Source: Streptomyces mangrovisoli (GTDB taxonomy: Bacteria; Actinomycetota; Actinomycetes; Streptomycetales; Streptomycetaceae). From it: DNA of 64,000 nt. Each line of letters opens with the position of its first letter. Position 1 is the first letter of the stretch. The position numbers and the translations under genes were made by a program. Positions 17,209 through 25,243 of the stretch are shown here, piece after piece. The stretch spans positions 101,671-165,670 of the forward strand of contig NZ_LAVA02000001.1 of the NCBI RefSeq assembly GCF_000974985.2. Reading direction: 5' to 3'. A model generated the notes under the pieces. That model saw nothing but the letters and a program-made list of their open reading frames with translations. It searched no databases and was not told the DNA's origin.

Positions 17209-17216
17209 GCCGTCAG
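17202..17216. promoter_or_regulatory. Degenerate operator over the TetR start codon
   Basis: On the minus strand the sequence reads CTGACGGCATGACAG, one mismatch from CTGAC-N5-GTCAG, and it includes the ATG of the TetR gene. One-mismatch copies are expected about twice by chance in 64 kb, so only the location is informative. Confidence 0.4.
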
Positions 17217-17318
17217 CTTACCGAGGGGTGATCGGAGCGCGATTCGGCCGACTGCAAATGGGGTGCATGGGGGTGCGGAGGGTGGTGTGCCTGGTCTGCG
17301 GGGTGCGGACACGGCCGT

Positions 17319-17330
17319 TACGTTGGCTGT
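17319..17330 (+). promoter_or_regulatory. -10-like element immediately upstream of kbpA, suggesting a leaderless mRNA
   Basis: TACGTT (17319-17324) is separated from ATG 17331 by six bases and no purine-rich ribosome binding site lies between them. In streptomycetes this arrangement commonly gives a transcript that begins at the start codon. No convincing -35 was found. Confidence 0.45.
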
Positions 17331-18065
17331 ATGGCCGAAAACAGGGCATCGGTGTACGGAGAGGACGTCCGTGAGGGCGTCCCGTGCTGGGTGGACGCGC
17401 AGCTTCCCGACGTGGCGGCGGGGCAGCGGTTCTACGGCGAGCTTTTCGGGTGGACCTTCGAGGAGGCGCGCGGGGAGTCGGTGTGGGCCCGGCTGGGGGG
17501 CGAGTTCGTCGCCGGCCTGGAGCACAAGACGGACGGCCGGATGCCGACCGTGTGGACGGTGTACTTCGCCACCCCGGACGCGGAGGGGTTCACCGCCCGG
17601 ATCGGCCGGGCCGGCGGGCAGGTCGTCACGGCCCCGACGGTGGTCGGCGGGCTGGGCACCGCCGCGCTCGCCGCCGACCCCGAGGGCGCGGTCTTCGGCG
17701 TCTGGCAGCCCGCCGCCCACCGCGGCTTCGGCCGCCGCCACGAGCCGGGCACCTTCGGCTGGGTCGAGCTCTACGCCCGCGACACCGAGGCGGCCAACGC
17801 CTTCTACGGCGCCCTGTTCCACGAGGCCCTGTTCGGGCCCGGCGCCGACCCCGACTTCGGCCGTGCGCCCGTCTCCGGCGTCTTCGCGGCCGAGATGCCG
17901 CCGCACTTCCTCGTCCACTTCCGGGTGACGGACTGCGAGGCCGCCCTCGGCACGGTCCGGCGGCTCGGCGGGCGGGTCCAGGTGCCTCCTTTCGACGCGT
18001 CGTACGGAAAGGTGGCCGTCGTCACCGACAATCAGGGGGCGTCCTTCGCGCTGCTCCAGCGCTGA
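17331..18065 (+). CDS. kbpA: VOC (glyoxalase-fold) family protein, KbpA-like AfsK-binding protein
   Basis: A 244-residue protein made of two vicinal-oxygen-chelate domains (about 15-120 and 130-244). Paired motifs are visible: VDAQLPDVAAGQRFYGELFG in the first half and VELYARDTEAANAFYGALF in the second. It lies directly upstream of afsK. In S. coelicolor the gene immediately upstream of afsK encodes KbpA, a protein of about 250 residues that binds unphosphorylated AfsK and restrains its autophosphorylation. The assignment rests on position, size and fold; a metal-dependent enzymatic role is the alternative. The intergenic distance to afsK is about 180 bp, so each may have its own promoter. 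Confidence 0.75.
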   Translation: MAENRASVYGEDVREGVPCWVDAQLPDVAAGQRFYGELFGWTFEEARGESVWARLGGEFVAGLEHKTDGRMPTVWTVYFATPDAEGFTARIGRAGGQVVTAPTVVGGLGTAALAADPEGAVFGVWQPAAHRGFGRRHEPGTFGWVELYARDTEAANAFYGALFHEALFGPGADPDFGRAPVSGVFAAEMPPHFLVHFRVTDCEAALGTVRRLGGRVQVPPFDASYGKVAVVTDNQGASFALLQR

Positions 18066-18246
18066 GATGTCTCATTGATCACGGGACATCCCGATATCGG
18101 ACCGGGTTCGCAACCAGTGCCCGGGCCAGGAAGAATCGGGGTGCGTGCCGCCATGGCGGTGTGGTGGTGAGACGCTGCACGGGGTCGCGTACACAGGTGG
18201 GACGACGCGTGGGACGACGCGGCTCGTACGGGGAGGTGGCAGGCAA

Positions 18247-20571
18247 GTGGTGGATCAGCTGACGCAGCACGATCCGCGGCGGATCGGGCCGTTCGAGGTG
18301 CTGGGACGGCTGGGTGCCGGCGGCATGGGGCTGGTCTATCTGGCGCGCTCGGCGTCCGGCCGGCGCGTGGCGATCAAGACGGTCCGCACGGAGCTCGCCG
18401 AGGACCAGCTCTTCCGGGTGCGCTTCACCCGTGAGGTGGAGGCGGCGCGGGCGGTCTCCGGCTTCTACACGGCCGCCGTCGTCGACGCCGACCCGCGTGC
18501 CGCGGTGCCGTGGCTGGCCACCGCCTACGTTCCGGCGCCCTCCCTCGAGGAGATAGTGAACGAGTGCGGGCCGATGCCCGCCCAGGCCGTGCGCTGGCTC
18601 GCGGCGGGCGTCGCGGAGGCGCTCCAGTCGATCCACGGCGCGGGGCTCGTCCACCGCGACCTGAAGCCGTCCAACGTGCTCGTCGTCGAGGACGGCCCGC
18701 GCGTCATCGACTTCGGCATCGCCTCCGGTGTTTCGAACACCCGTTTGACGATGACCAATGTCGCCGTCGGCACCCCCGCGTACATGTCACCCGAGCAGGC
18801 GAAGGACTCCCGCAGCGTCACCGGCGCCAGCGACGTGTTCTCGCTCGGCTCGATGCTGGTCTTCGCCGCCACCGGCCATCCGCCCTTCCACGGCGCCAAC
18901 CCGGTCGAGACGGTGTTCATGCTGCTGCGCGAGGGCCCGGACCTGGAAGGCCTGCCGGACGAGCTGCGCCCGCTGATCGAGTCCTGCATGCAGATGGAGG
19001 CCACCGGCCGGCCCAACCCCGCCGACCTCCAGGCGCAGCTCGCCCCGCACCTGTTCGGTTCCGGCTCCGACGACAGCGGTACGGCCTCGGCCTGGCTGCC
19101 CGAGAAGGCGGTCGGCCTGATCGAGTCCCGGCGCGGCGGCCGCCCGCCGGCCCGGCCCGCCCCGGCGAGCCCGCGCAGCGGCGGCCGGATCGGCGTGCCG
19201 CCCCCGCCGTCCCACGACCCCGTGCCGGTCGGCGCCCCGGCCGCCGGCGGCCCGGTCCAGCTGCCCGGCGCCGCCGTGCCGATCGGCCCCGGACCGCGGG
19301 TCGCCGACGCCCGCGCCGCGGCCGTCAAGGCGCCCCCGCCGGAGGCCGGTCTGGTCGCCGCCTGGTCCCGCCCCGGCGTCAACGGCGCCGACCCGGCCGT
19401 CCCCGCGCCGCAGGCCCCGCTGCCGGCGGAGACCGCGGGCGGCTGGCGCCCCTGGCGCTTCCGGATGTCGAACGACGTCTGGGGCACCCCCGTGGTCGGC
19501 GGCGACCTCGTCTACGTCACCTCCTTCGAGGTGCACGCGCTGGACGTGGCGACCGGCCGCCGCCGCTTCAAGACCCGTGACGTGGCCTGGTCGATGGCGG
19601 TCGCGGACGGCCGTGTGCACGCCTCCGACGGCCCCACGCTGTTCGCCCTGGACGCCCGCGAGGGCAGCGACCTGTGGCGGCTCCAGACGGACGCCTGGGT
19701 GTACTCCCTGCACGCCGACCGGGGCACGGTCGTCACCGGCACCCGCGGCGGCGGCGTCCAGGCCTGGGAGGCCTCCAGCGGGCAGAAGCTGTGGGAGCTG
19801 TCCGGTGCCCAGACCGACTTCGAGTCCCCCGAGGCCGGGCCCGCCGTGCACGACGGCACGGTCTACGTCTGGCAGGACGCCCGGCTGCGCGCCCTGGACG
19901 CCCGCACCGGCGACGAGCGCTGGTCCTACCCGGTCGGCGACGCCGCCTCCTGCGGCGGGGTCCCGCTGCGGCTGACCGCGGCCCCGGACGGACACGTCTA
20001 CCTCGCCGCGGGCTCCCGGGTGATCGCCGTGGACGTGGCGAGCGGCATGGTGCGCTGGCACTTCGAGGCGCCCGCGGTCTTCCTCAGCCCGCCCGCCTTC
20101 GCGCCCGGCCCCGCCGTCACCGGCGGCGGCGTGTACCTCGCCGACTACCTCGGCACGGTCTACGCCCTCGACGCCACCGACGGCCGCGACCGCTGGCGCA
20201 TCGCCACCGAGTCCCGTACGTCCATCGAGCCGGTGCTGGTGGCCGCGGGCCATGTGCACGTCGGCAGCGGCAAGGGCGTGTACACCCTGGACGCCGTGAC
20301 CGGCACGCCCAAGTGGCGCTTCCAGGCGGGCGGCGACATCGTGGGCGCCCCGGCGGTGGCGGAGGGCCGCATCCACTTCGGCTCGACCGACCACCTGCTG
20401 TACACGCTGAAGGCGGACGACGGACGGCTGCGCTGGAAGCTGGCCACCGGCGGCGAGATCACCGGCTCCCCGGTGGTCACGGACGGTGTGGTGTACGCGT
20501 GCAGCAAGGACCGGTGCGTGTACGCGCTGGACGCGGAGAAGGGCACGGGCACGGCGCGCTCCGCGGGTTGA
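18247..20571 (+). CDS. afsK: Serine/threonine protein kinase AfsK with C-terminal PQQ-like beta-propeller
   Basis: A 774-residue protein. Residues 14-275 form a Hanks-type kinase: glycine loop LGAGGMG (22-28), catalytic lysine K44, HRDLKPSN (136-143) and DFG (155-157). With the GTG at 18247 as start, the activation-loop threonine falls at residue 168, matching the known autophosphorylation site Thr-168 of AfsK; GGAGG lies ten bases upstream. A proline/alanine-rich linker leads to repeated PQQ-type blades (about 400-770). No transmembrane helix is visible, consistent with AfsK's loose membrane association. AfsK phosphorylates AfsR, which then activates afsS. The gene is convergent with a catabolic operon inserted before afsS. 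Confidence 0.95.
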   Translation: MVDQLTQHDPRRIGPFEVLGRLGAGGMGLVYLARSASGRRVAIKTVRTELAEDQLFRVRFTREVEAARAVSGFYTAAVVDADPRAAVPWLATAYVPAPSLEEIVNECGPMPAQAVRWLAAGVAEALQSIHGAGLVHRDLKPSNVLVVEDGPRVIDFGIASGVSNTRLTMTNVAVGTPAYMSPEQAKDSRSVTGASDVFSLGSMLVFAATGHPPFHGANPVETVFMLLREGPDLEGLPDELRPLIESCMQMEATGRPNPADLQAQLAPHLFGSGSDDSGTASAWLPEKAVGLIESRRGGRPPARPAPASPRSGGRIGVPPPPSHDPVPVGAPAAGGPVQLPGAAVPIGPGPRVADARAAAVKAPPPEAGLVAAWSRPGVNGADPAVPAPQAPLPAETAGGWRPWRFRMSNDVWGTPVVGGDLVYVTSFEVHALDVATGRRRFKTRDVAWSMAVADGRVHASDGPTLFALDAREGSDLWRLQTDAWVYSLHADRGTVVTGTRGGGVQAWEASSGQKLWELSGAQTDFESPEAGPAVHDGTVYVWQDARLRALDARTGDERWSYPVGDAASCGGVPLRLTAAPDGHVYLAAGSRVIAVDVASGMVRWHFEAPAVFLSPPAFAPGPAVTGGGVYLADYLGTVYALDATDGRDRWRIATESRTSIEPVLVAAGHVHVGSGKGVYTLDAVTGTPKWRFQAGGDIVGAPAVAEGRIHFGSTDHLLYTLKADDGRLRWKLATGGEITGSPVVTDGVVYACSKDRCVYALDAEKGTGTARSAG

Positions 20572-20624
20572 ACCTGGGTCCGTGGCCGGCGTCGTTGTCG
20601 GCTGCGGGCCGGTCGTGGCCGTTC

Positions 20625-20741
20625 GCGCAGTTCCCCGCGCCCCTGAATCCTGCGGGCCGGTGGGGCTTGTTCGCGCAGTTCCCCGCGCCCCTTTCAGGGG
20701 CTCGGGCAGGTGCGCCCCGTCAGGGGCGCGGGGAACTGCGC
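20625..20741. repeat. Streptomyces 20-bp intergenic repeats forming a stem-loop after afsK
   Basis: Forward copies of the unit described at 11920 lie at 20625-20644 and 20673-20692, and an inverted copy at 20722-20741. The last two can pair into a 20-bp stem with a 29-base loop. The location between the convergent afsK and enoyl-CoA hydratase genes suits a bidirectional terminator. Confidence 0.85.
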
Positions 20742-20782
20742 GAACGGCCCACACCGGCCCGCGGAGGACCCCCGGCGCTCGT

Positions 20783-21556
20783 TCAGCGCACCCGGAACCC
20801 GCCCGGCTGGCGCGCCGCGAAGAGTTCCGCCTGTTCGGACGGGGGAAGGCTGCCGAGGGCGATCAGTGCGGGGGCCTGCGCGAAGCCCTGGGCACGGGCG
20901 GCCTCCTGGGCCGTCCACAGGGCGCGCACGGTGCCCTGCACGGCGTTCGGCGGATACCCGGCGAGGATGCGCGCGCAGCGGGTCGCGGCGGCCACCGCCT
21001 CGCCCGGCGCGGTGAGTTCGGAGACCAGCCCGACCGCGTGCGCCCGCTCGGCGGACAGGCGTTCCGCGGTGCCCATGAGCATCATCCGCGCCACCTCGCC
21101 GTAGGGCATCCGGGCGGCCATGAGGACGGATTCGTAGGCGCTGACCATGCCGTAGGCGGTGTGCGGGTCGAAGAAGACGGCGGTGGTGTCGGCGACGACG
21201 AACTCGGCCTCCCCGAGCAGGTAGAAGGCGCCCCCGCAGGCCATCCCGGAGACGGCGGCGATCACCGGCTTCCACAGGTCGTTCGCCTTCGGGCCGATCC
21301 GCAGCAGCGGATCGTCCTGCATGTACGGCGAGCCGGGCTGACGCACGGCGGCGTCCCGGTCGATCCCGGTGCAGAAGGCCCGCTCCCCGGCCCCGGTGAG
21401 GACCACCGCCCGTACGGTGTCGTCGAACCGGAACTCCCGCCACACGGCGGCCAGTTCGTCGGCGGTGCGCAGGTCTATGGCGTTGAGCCGGTGGGGCCGG
21501 TCGAGCGTGACGACGGCGACCCCGGAGTCCTTGTCGGCGCCGACCCTGAGGCTCAC
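20783..21556 (-). CDS. Enoyl-CoA hydratase/isomerase family protein
   Basis: A 257-residue crotonase-fold protein. Visible motifs are VVTLDRPHRLNAIDLRTADEL (about residues 15-35), GAGERAFCTGIDRDA (first oxyanion segment, about 65) and VSGMACGGAFYLLGEAEF (second, about 105). Downstream DPHTAYGMVSAYESVLMAARM replaces the usual PxxG segment, and the standard second glutamate is not obvious, so it may be an isomerase, hydrolase or ring-opening member rather than a simple hydratase. The GTG at 21556 overlaps the stop of the DUF35 gene. It is the last gene of an operon of thiolase-fold protein, DUF35 and crotonase driven from the divergent operators at 23.2 kb. Confidence 0.88.
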   Translation of the reverse strand: MSLRVGADKDSGVAVVTLDRPHRLNAIDLRTADELAAVWREFRFDDTVRAVVLTGAGERAFCTGIDRDAAVRQPGSPYMQDDPLLRIGPKANDLWKPVIAAVSGMACGGAFYLLGEAEFVVADTTAVFFDPHTAYGMVSAYESVLMAARMPYGEVARMMLMGTAERLSAERAHAVGLVSELTAPGEAVAAATRCARILAGYPPNAVQGTVRALWTAQEAARAQGFAQAPALIALGSLPPSEQAELFAARQPGGFRVR

Positions 21557-21969
21557 GACCGCTCCAGCACCCAGGCGGGCAGCCCGGAGCCGTCGAACAC
21601 GGCCTGCACGCGCGCGCCGATGCGCACCCGGCCGGGCGGGACGGAGTCCAGCGGCGCCCCGGCGCGGGTGACCACGTTGCCGACGAGCCGGATTCCCGGC
21701 GCGTCCTCCAGCTCCACCAGCACCACGTTGTACGGCGCCACGGCCGCGTAGTCGGCCAGCAGCGGCGGGTGCGGGACGACGTACGACCACAGCCGGCCGC
21801 GGCCGCTCACGAGCCGCCACTCGGTGTCGAAGGACCGGCAGCGCGGGCAGCAGGGCCGGGGCGGGAAGCGGAGGGTGCCGCAGCCGGCGCAGGCCTGGAC
21901 GCGCAGCTCGCCTCGGGCGGCGTACGCCCAGAAGGGGGCGCCGTCGGTGTCGGTGACCGGTTCCAGCAT
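21553..21969 (-). CDS. DUF35 / Zn-ribbon OB-fold protein
   Basis: A 138-residue protein with an N-terminal helix, a zinc ribbon (CAGCG near residue 28 and CPRCRS near 41) and an OB-fold (LWSYVVPHPPLLADYA; APYNVVLVELEDAPGIRLVG). The upstream thiolase-fold gene ends 11 bases before its start and the two products are expected to form one Ltp-DUF35 complex, the arrangement seen in steroid side-chain aldolases. ATG 21969 was chosen because GGGAGAG lies just upstream. Its stop overlaps the next start (GTGA), so all three genes are coupled. Confidence 0.9.
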   Translation of the reverse strand: MLEPVTDTDGAPFWAYAARGELRVQACAGCGTLRFPPRPCCPRCRSFDTEWRLVSGRGRLWSYVVPHPPLLADYAAVAPYNVVLVELEDAPGIRLVGNVVTRAGAPLDSVPPGRVRIGARVQAVFDGSGLPAWVLERS

Positions 21970-21980
21970 GGCGCTCTCCC

Positions 21981-23147
21981 TCAGTTCCTCAGCAGCAGCG
22001 CGGACGTGGGGACCCCCTCGCCCGCCGTGACCAGGCAGGTGGCGGCGCCGGGCACCTGGGCGGTGCTGGTGCCGCGCAGCTGTTTCACGCCCTCGTTGAT
22101 GAGGTTGAAGCCGTGCACGTAGGCCTCCGACAGGCCGCCCCCGCCGGTGTTCAGCGGCAGCCGCCCGCCGATCTCCAGCGCGCCCTGCTCGGTGAAGGCG
22201 CCGCCCTCGCCGCGGCCGCAGAAGCCGTAGCCCTCCAGGGACAGCGGTATCAGCGCCGTGAACGCGTCGTAGATCTGGGCGACGTCGACGTCCTCGGGGG
22301 TCAGGTCGGCGTGCTTCCACAGGTGCCGTGCGGCGGTCCAGGCGGGGCCGGTGAGCGGGTCGTCGGTCCAGTAGTTGACCATGCCGTGGTGCTGCGCGGG
22401 CAGGCCCTGGGCGGCGGCGTGGACGTAGACGGGGGCGCCTCGGCAGTCGCGGGCCCGCTCGGCCGAGACCACCACGCAGGCGAGCGCGCCGTCCGTCTCC
22501 AGGCAGTTGTCGAACAGGCAGAGCGGCTCGCTGATCCAGCGCGAGGTCATGTACATCTCGCGGGTCAGCGGGCGGTCGTACATGACGGCGGCCGGGTTCT
22601 GGTTGGCGCGGTTGCGGCAGGCGAGGGCGACGTTGAAGAGGTGGTCGCGGGTCGCGCCGTACTCGTGCATGTAGCGGCGGGCGAGCATGGCGATCTCGTC
22701 GGCGGGCCGCAGCAGGCCGAAGGGGCGGGTCCACTGGCCCGGAGTGGCCAGCTGCACGGCCGTGTTGGTCCAGGGGCGCGGTCCGCTGCCCCGCTTGCGC
22801 GAGCGCCAGGCCACCCCGACGGTGGCCTGCCCGGTGGCGACGGCGGCGGCGAGATGGGCGACGGTGGCGCACGAACCGCCGCCCCCGTAGCCGACCTTGC
22901 TGAAGAAGGTGAGGTCGCCGAGGCCGACCGCCTTGGCCAGCTCCACCTCGTCGGTCTCCTCCATCGTGTAGGAGGCCAGCGCGTCGACCTCGCCCGGGTC
23001 GATGCCGGCGTCGTCGAGGGCGGCCAGCACCGCGCGGCAGGCGAGGGTGCGTTCGTCCTCGTCGAGGTGTTTCGCGAACGCGGTCTGGCCGATGCCGACG
23101 ATGGCGGTGGCGTCCTTGAGCCCCTGCCCGCTGCCCGGTCCTGGCAT
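21981..23147 (-). CDS. Thiolase-fold lipid-transfer protein (Ltp-like, candidate aldolase subunit)
   Basis: A 388-residue thiolase-superfamily protein. Landmarks include KDATAIVGIGQTAFAKHLDE at the N-terminus, FFSKVGYGGGGSCATVAHLA (about residue 85), VDVAQIYDAFTALIPLSLEG (about 285) and LNTGGGGLSEAYVHGFN (about 335). The nucleophilic cysteine position is not conserved as in biosynthetic thiolases, which fits the aldolase-type Ltp group. It is first in the operon with DUF35 and a crotonase and is divergent from a FadD3-like CoA ligase. GGAGG lies ten bases upstream of the ATG, and an operator ends 36 bp upstream. It is a paralogue in type of the 12949-14136 gene. Confidence 0.88.
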   Translation of the reverse strand: MPGPGSGQGLKDATAIVGIGQTAFAKHLDEDERTLACRAVLAALDDAGIDPGEVDALASYTMEETDEVELAKAVGLGDLTFFSKVGYGGGGSCATVAHLAAAVATGQATVGVAWRSRKRGSGPRPWTNTAVQLATPGQWTRPFGLLRPADEIAMLARRYMHEYGATRDHLFNVALACRNRANQNPAAVMYDRPLTREMYMTSRWISEPLCLFDNCLETDGALACVVVSAERARDCRGAPVYVHAAAQGLPAQHHGMVNYWTDDPLTGPAWTAARHLWKHADLTPEDVDVAQIYDAFTALIPLSLEGYGFCGRGEGGAFTEQGALEIGGRLPLNTGGGGLSEAYVHGFNLINEGVKQLRGTSTAQVPGAATCLVTAGEGVPTSALLLRN

Positions 23148-23182
23148 GGTGCACGCACCTCCGCACGACGACGGCCCCTGTG

Positions 23183-23197
23183 CTGACAGGCCGTCAG
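23183..23197. promoter_or_regulatory. Operator copy 6 (CTGAC-N5-GTCAG)
   Basis: CTGACAGGCCGTCAG is an exact copy proximal to the leftward thiolase-fold/DUF35/crotonase operon. It pairs with copy 7; the centres are 27 bp apart. Confidence 0.75.
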
Positions 23198-23209
23198 GTT
23201 ACAGCTAAT

Positions 23210-23224
23210 CTGACGGACAGTCAG
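23210..23224. promoter_or_regulatory. Operator copy 7 (CTGAC-N5-GTCAG)
   Basis: CTGACGGACAGTCAG is an exact copy proximal to the rightward FadD3-like gene, ending 19 bp before its start. Between copies 6 and 7 is an AT-richer stretch containing TAATCT, likely the divergent promoter core. Confidence 0.75.
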
Positions 23225-23242
23225 CTACGCGTGGGGAGACCG

Positions 23243-24847
23243 ATGATGCGCGGTGACAAGGCATGGGGCAGCGTTTGGGGCCTGGTGCGGTCGGCGGCCG
23301 AGCGGTACGCGCACGACGATGCGGTCGTCGACGGCCGCACCCGGATCACGTACGCGGAACTGGGCACCCGCGTCGAACGCTCCGCGGCGGCCTGCCTCGC
23401 GCACGGCGTCGAACCCGGCGACCGCGTCGCGGTCTGGGCGCCCAACTCCCTGGACTGGATGGTCGCGGCGCTCGGCGCGGTCTCGGCGGGCGCGGTCCTC
23501 GTGCCGCTCAACACCCGCTTCAAGGGCGCGGAGGCCGCGGACGTGCTGCGCCGCAGCGGCACCCGGCTGCTCTTCGTGACCGGCACCTTCCTCGGCACGT
23601 CGTACGTGGCCTCGCTGCGCCGCGCGGCGGGGGAGGGGCCGGGCACCGGTCCGCTGCCCGGACTGCCGGAACTGGAGCGGGTGGTGGTCCTCTCCGACGA
23701 CGCCCCCGCGGACTTCGGCACCTGGAAGGACTTCCTCGCGGGCGGCGAGGGCGTCGGGGAGAAGGAGGTGCGGGCGCGGGCGGAGTCCATACCGCCCGAG
23801 GCGCCGTCGGACATCGTCTTCACCTCCGGCACCACCGGCCGCCCCAAGGGCGCGGTGATCACCCACGCGCAGACCCTCAGGGCGTACGAGATCTGGTGCG
23901 ACCTCGCGGGACTGCGCCGCGGCGACCGCTACCTGATCGTCAACCCGTTCTTCCACACCTTCGGCTACAAGGCCGGGGTGATCGCCTGCCTGATGCGCGG
24001 GGCGACGATGATCCCGCAGAGCGTGTTCAACGTGGACACGGCGCTCGCGAACATCGCCGCCGAACGCGTCTCCGTGCTGCCGGGCCCGCCCACCCTGCAC
24101 CAGTCCCTGCTCGACCACCCCGCGCGCGACTCCTACGACCTCTCCGCGCTCAGGCTCGTCGTGACGGGCGCGGCCGTGGTGCCGCTGCGGCTGGTCCAGC
24201 GACTGCGCGACGAACTGGGCGTCGGCACGGTCCTGACCGCCTACGGCCTCTCCGAGGCGAGCGGGATCGTCACGATGTGCCGGCGCGGCGACGCCCCCGC
24301 GGTGATCGCCTCGACGTCCGGCCGGGCGATACCCGGCACCGAGGTCCGCGTGGTGGACGCCGAGGGCGCCGTCCTGGACCCCGGCCTGCCGGGCGAGGTG
24401 CTGGTGCGCGGCTTCACCGTCATGCGCGGCTACTACGAGGACCCGGCGGCCACCGCCGAGGCGGTCACCGGCGAGGGCTGGCTGCGCACCGGCGACCTGG
24501 GCGTCCTGGACGCGGCCGGGAACCTGCGCATCACCGACCGGATCAAGGACATGTTCATCGTCGGCGGCTTCAACGCCTACCCGGCGGAGATCGAGCAACT
24601 CCTCGGCCTGCACCCGGACGTGGCCGACGTCGCCGTGATCGGCGTGGCCGACGCCCGGCTCGGCGAGTGCGGCAAGGCGTTCGTGGTGCGCAGGCCCGGC
24701 TCGGTGCTCACCGCCGACGACCTGATCGCCTGGGCGCGGCGGGAGATGGCCAACTACAAGGTGCCGCGGGCGGTGGAGTTCGTCGCCGCACTGCCGCGCA
24801 ACGCGAGCGGCAAAGTGGTGAAGGGCGAGCTGCGGGGCGGGAGTTGA
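23243..24847 (+). CDS. FadD3-like long-chain/cyclic acyl-CoA ligase (AMP-forming)
   Basis: A 534-residue ANL-superfamily ligase. The AMP-binding P-loop SDIVFTSGTTGRPKGAVITH is near residue 190, LTAYGLSEASG near 330, GWLRTGDLGVLDAAGNLRITDR near 410 and the C-terminal lysine motif PRNASGKVVKGEL at the end. It activates a carboxylic acid to its CoA thioester through an acyl-adenylate. The overall sequence resembles the actinobacterial FadD3 group, whose founding member activates the HIP intermediate of steroid C/D-ring degradation; that substrate is not established here. ATG 23243 or 23246 follows GGGGAGA. It is divergent from the Ltp/DUF35/crotonase operon across two operators. Confidence 0.9.
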   Translation: MMRGDKAWGSVWGLVRSAAERYAHDDAVVDGRTRITYAELGTRVERSAAACLAHGVEPGDRVAVWAPNSLDWMVAALGAVSAGAVLVPLNTRFKGAEAADVLRRSGTRLLFVTGTFLGTSYVASLRRAAGEGPGTGPLPGLPELERVVVLSDDAPADFGTWKDFLAGGEGVGEKEVRARAESIPPEAPSDIVFTSGTTGRPKGAVITHAQTLRAYEIWCDLAGLRRGDRYLIVNPFFHTFGYKAGVIACLMRGATMIPQSVFNVDTALANIAAERVSVLPGPPTLHQSLLDHPARDSYDLSALRLVVTGAAVVPLRLVQRLRDELGVGTVLTAYGLSEASGIVTMCRRGDAPAVIASTSGRAIPGTEVRVVDAEGAVLDPGLPGEVLVRGFTVMRGYYEDPAATAEAVTGEGWLRTGDLGVLDAAGNLRITDRIKDMFIVGGFNAYPAEIEQLLGLHPDVADVAVIGVADARLGECGKAFVVRRPGSVLTADDLIAWARREMANYKVPRAVEFVAALPRNASGKVVKGELRGGS

Positions 24848-24959
24848 CGTACGCCCGCCTCCGCCGGAGGAGGGAACGCGCGCCGGCTGCCGGACGCCCC
24901 CGGACGCACCCCGGCCGCGGCGGCTCCCCTCCGCGCCGCCGCGGCCGTCCCCGTGGTGG

Positions 24960-24985
24960 CGAGAAGGCCCCGTCAGGCCTTCTCG
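24960..24985 (-). terminator. Stem-loop at the end of afsS with the stop codon in its loop
   Basis: A perfect 10-bp inverted repeat (CGAGAAGGCC and complement) with a six-base loop. On the minus strand the last sense codons of afsS form the 5' arm and the TGA stop (24975-24973) is in the loop. No T-run follows. It also faces readthrough from the FadD3-like gene on the plus strand. Confidence 0.65.
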
Positions 24986-25149
24986 TCCGTGACGTGCACG
25001 TTGTCCGGCGTGACCGTGCCGGTCGTCGCCTTGGCGGCGAGCAGCGGCTCGTCCGTGACATGGACGTTGTCGGGCGTGACCGTCGTGTCGGCGGCCGTCA
25101 GCGGCTCGTCGGTGACGTGCACGTTGTCGGTGGTGTTCTGGTCGCTCAT
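24973..25149 (-). CDS. afsS: AfsS, small sigma-factor-like secondary metabolism activator
   Basis: A 58-residue acidic protein made largely of three repeats of a TxDNVHVTDE motif (residues about 7-15, 25-35 and 46-56). This repeat and the position next to afsR identify AfsS, the 63-residue protein in S. coelicolor whose transcription is switched on by phosphorylated AfsR and which stimulates antibiotic production by an incompletely understood mechanism. ATG 25149 is preceded by AGGGGAG. The frame is open further upstream, but those codons lie in the promoter region. In this strain a four-gene catabolic block separates afsS from afsK. It is slightly shorter than the S. coelicolor protein. Confidence 0.92.
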   Translation of the reverse strand: MSDQNTTDNVHVTDEPLTAADTTVTPDNVHVTDEPLLAAKATTGTVTPDNVHVTDEKA

Positions 25150-25243
25150 CTCGCATGCTCCCCTGATGTGGTGGGCGGTGGATCGACGGGAACCGTCCGG
25201 CCGCTCCCCCGAGACGGCCGGACGGATCCCGTGGGGCCGGTAC

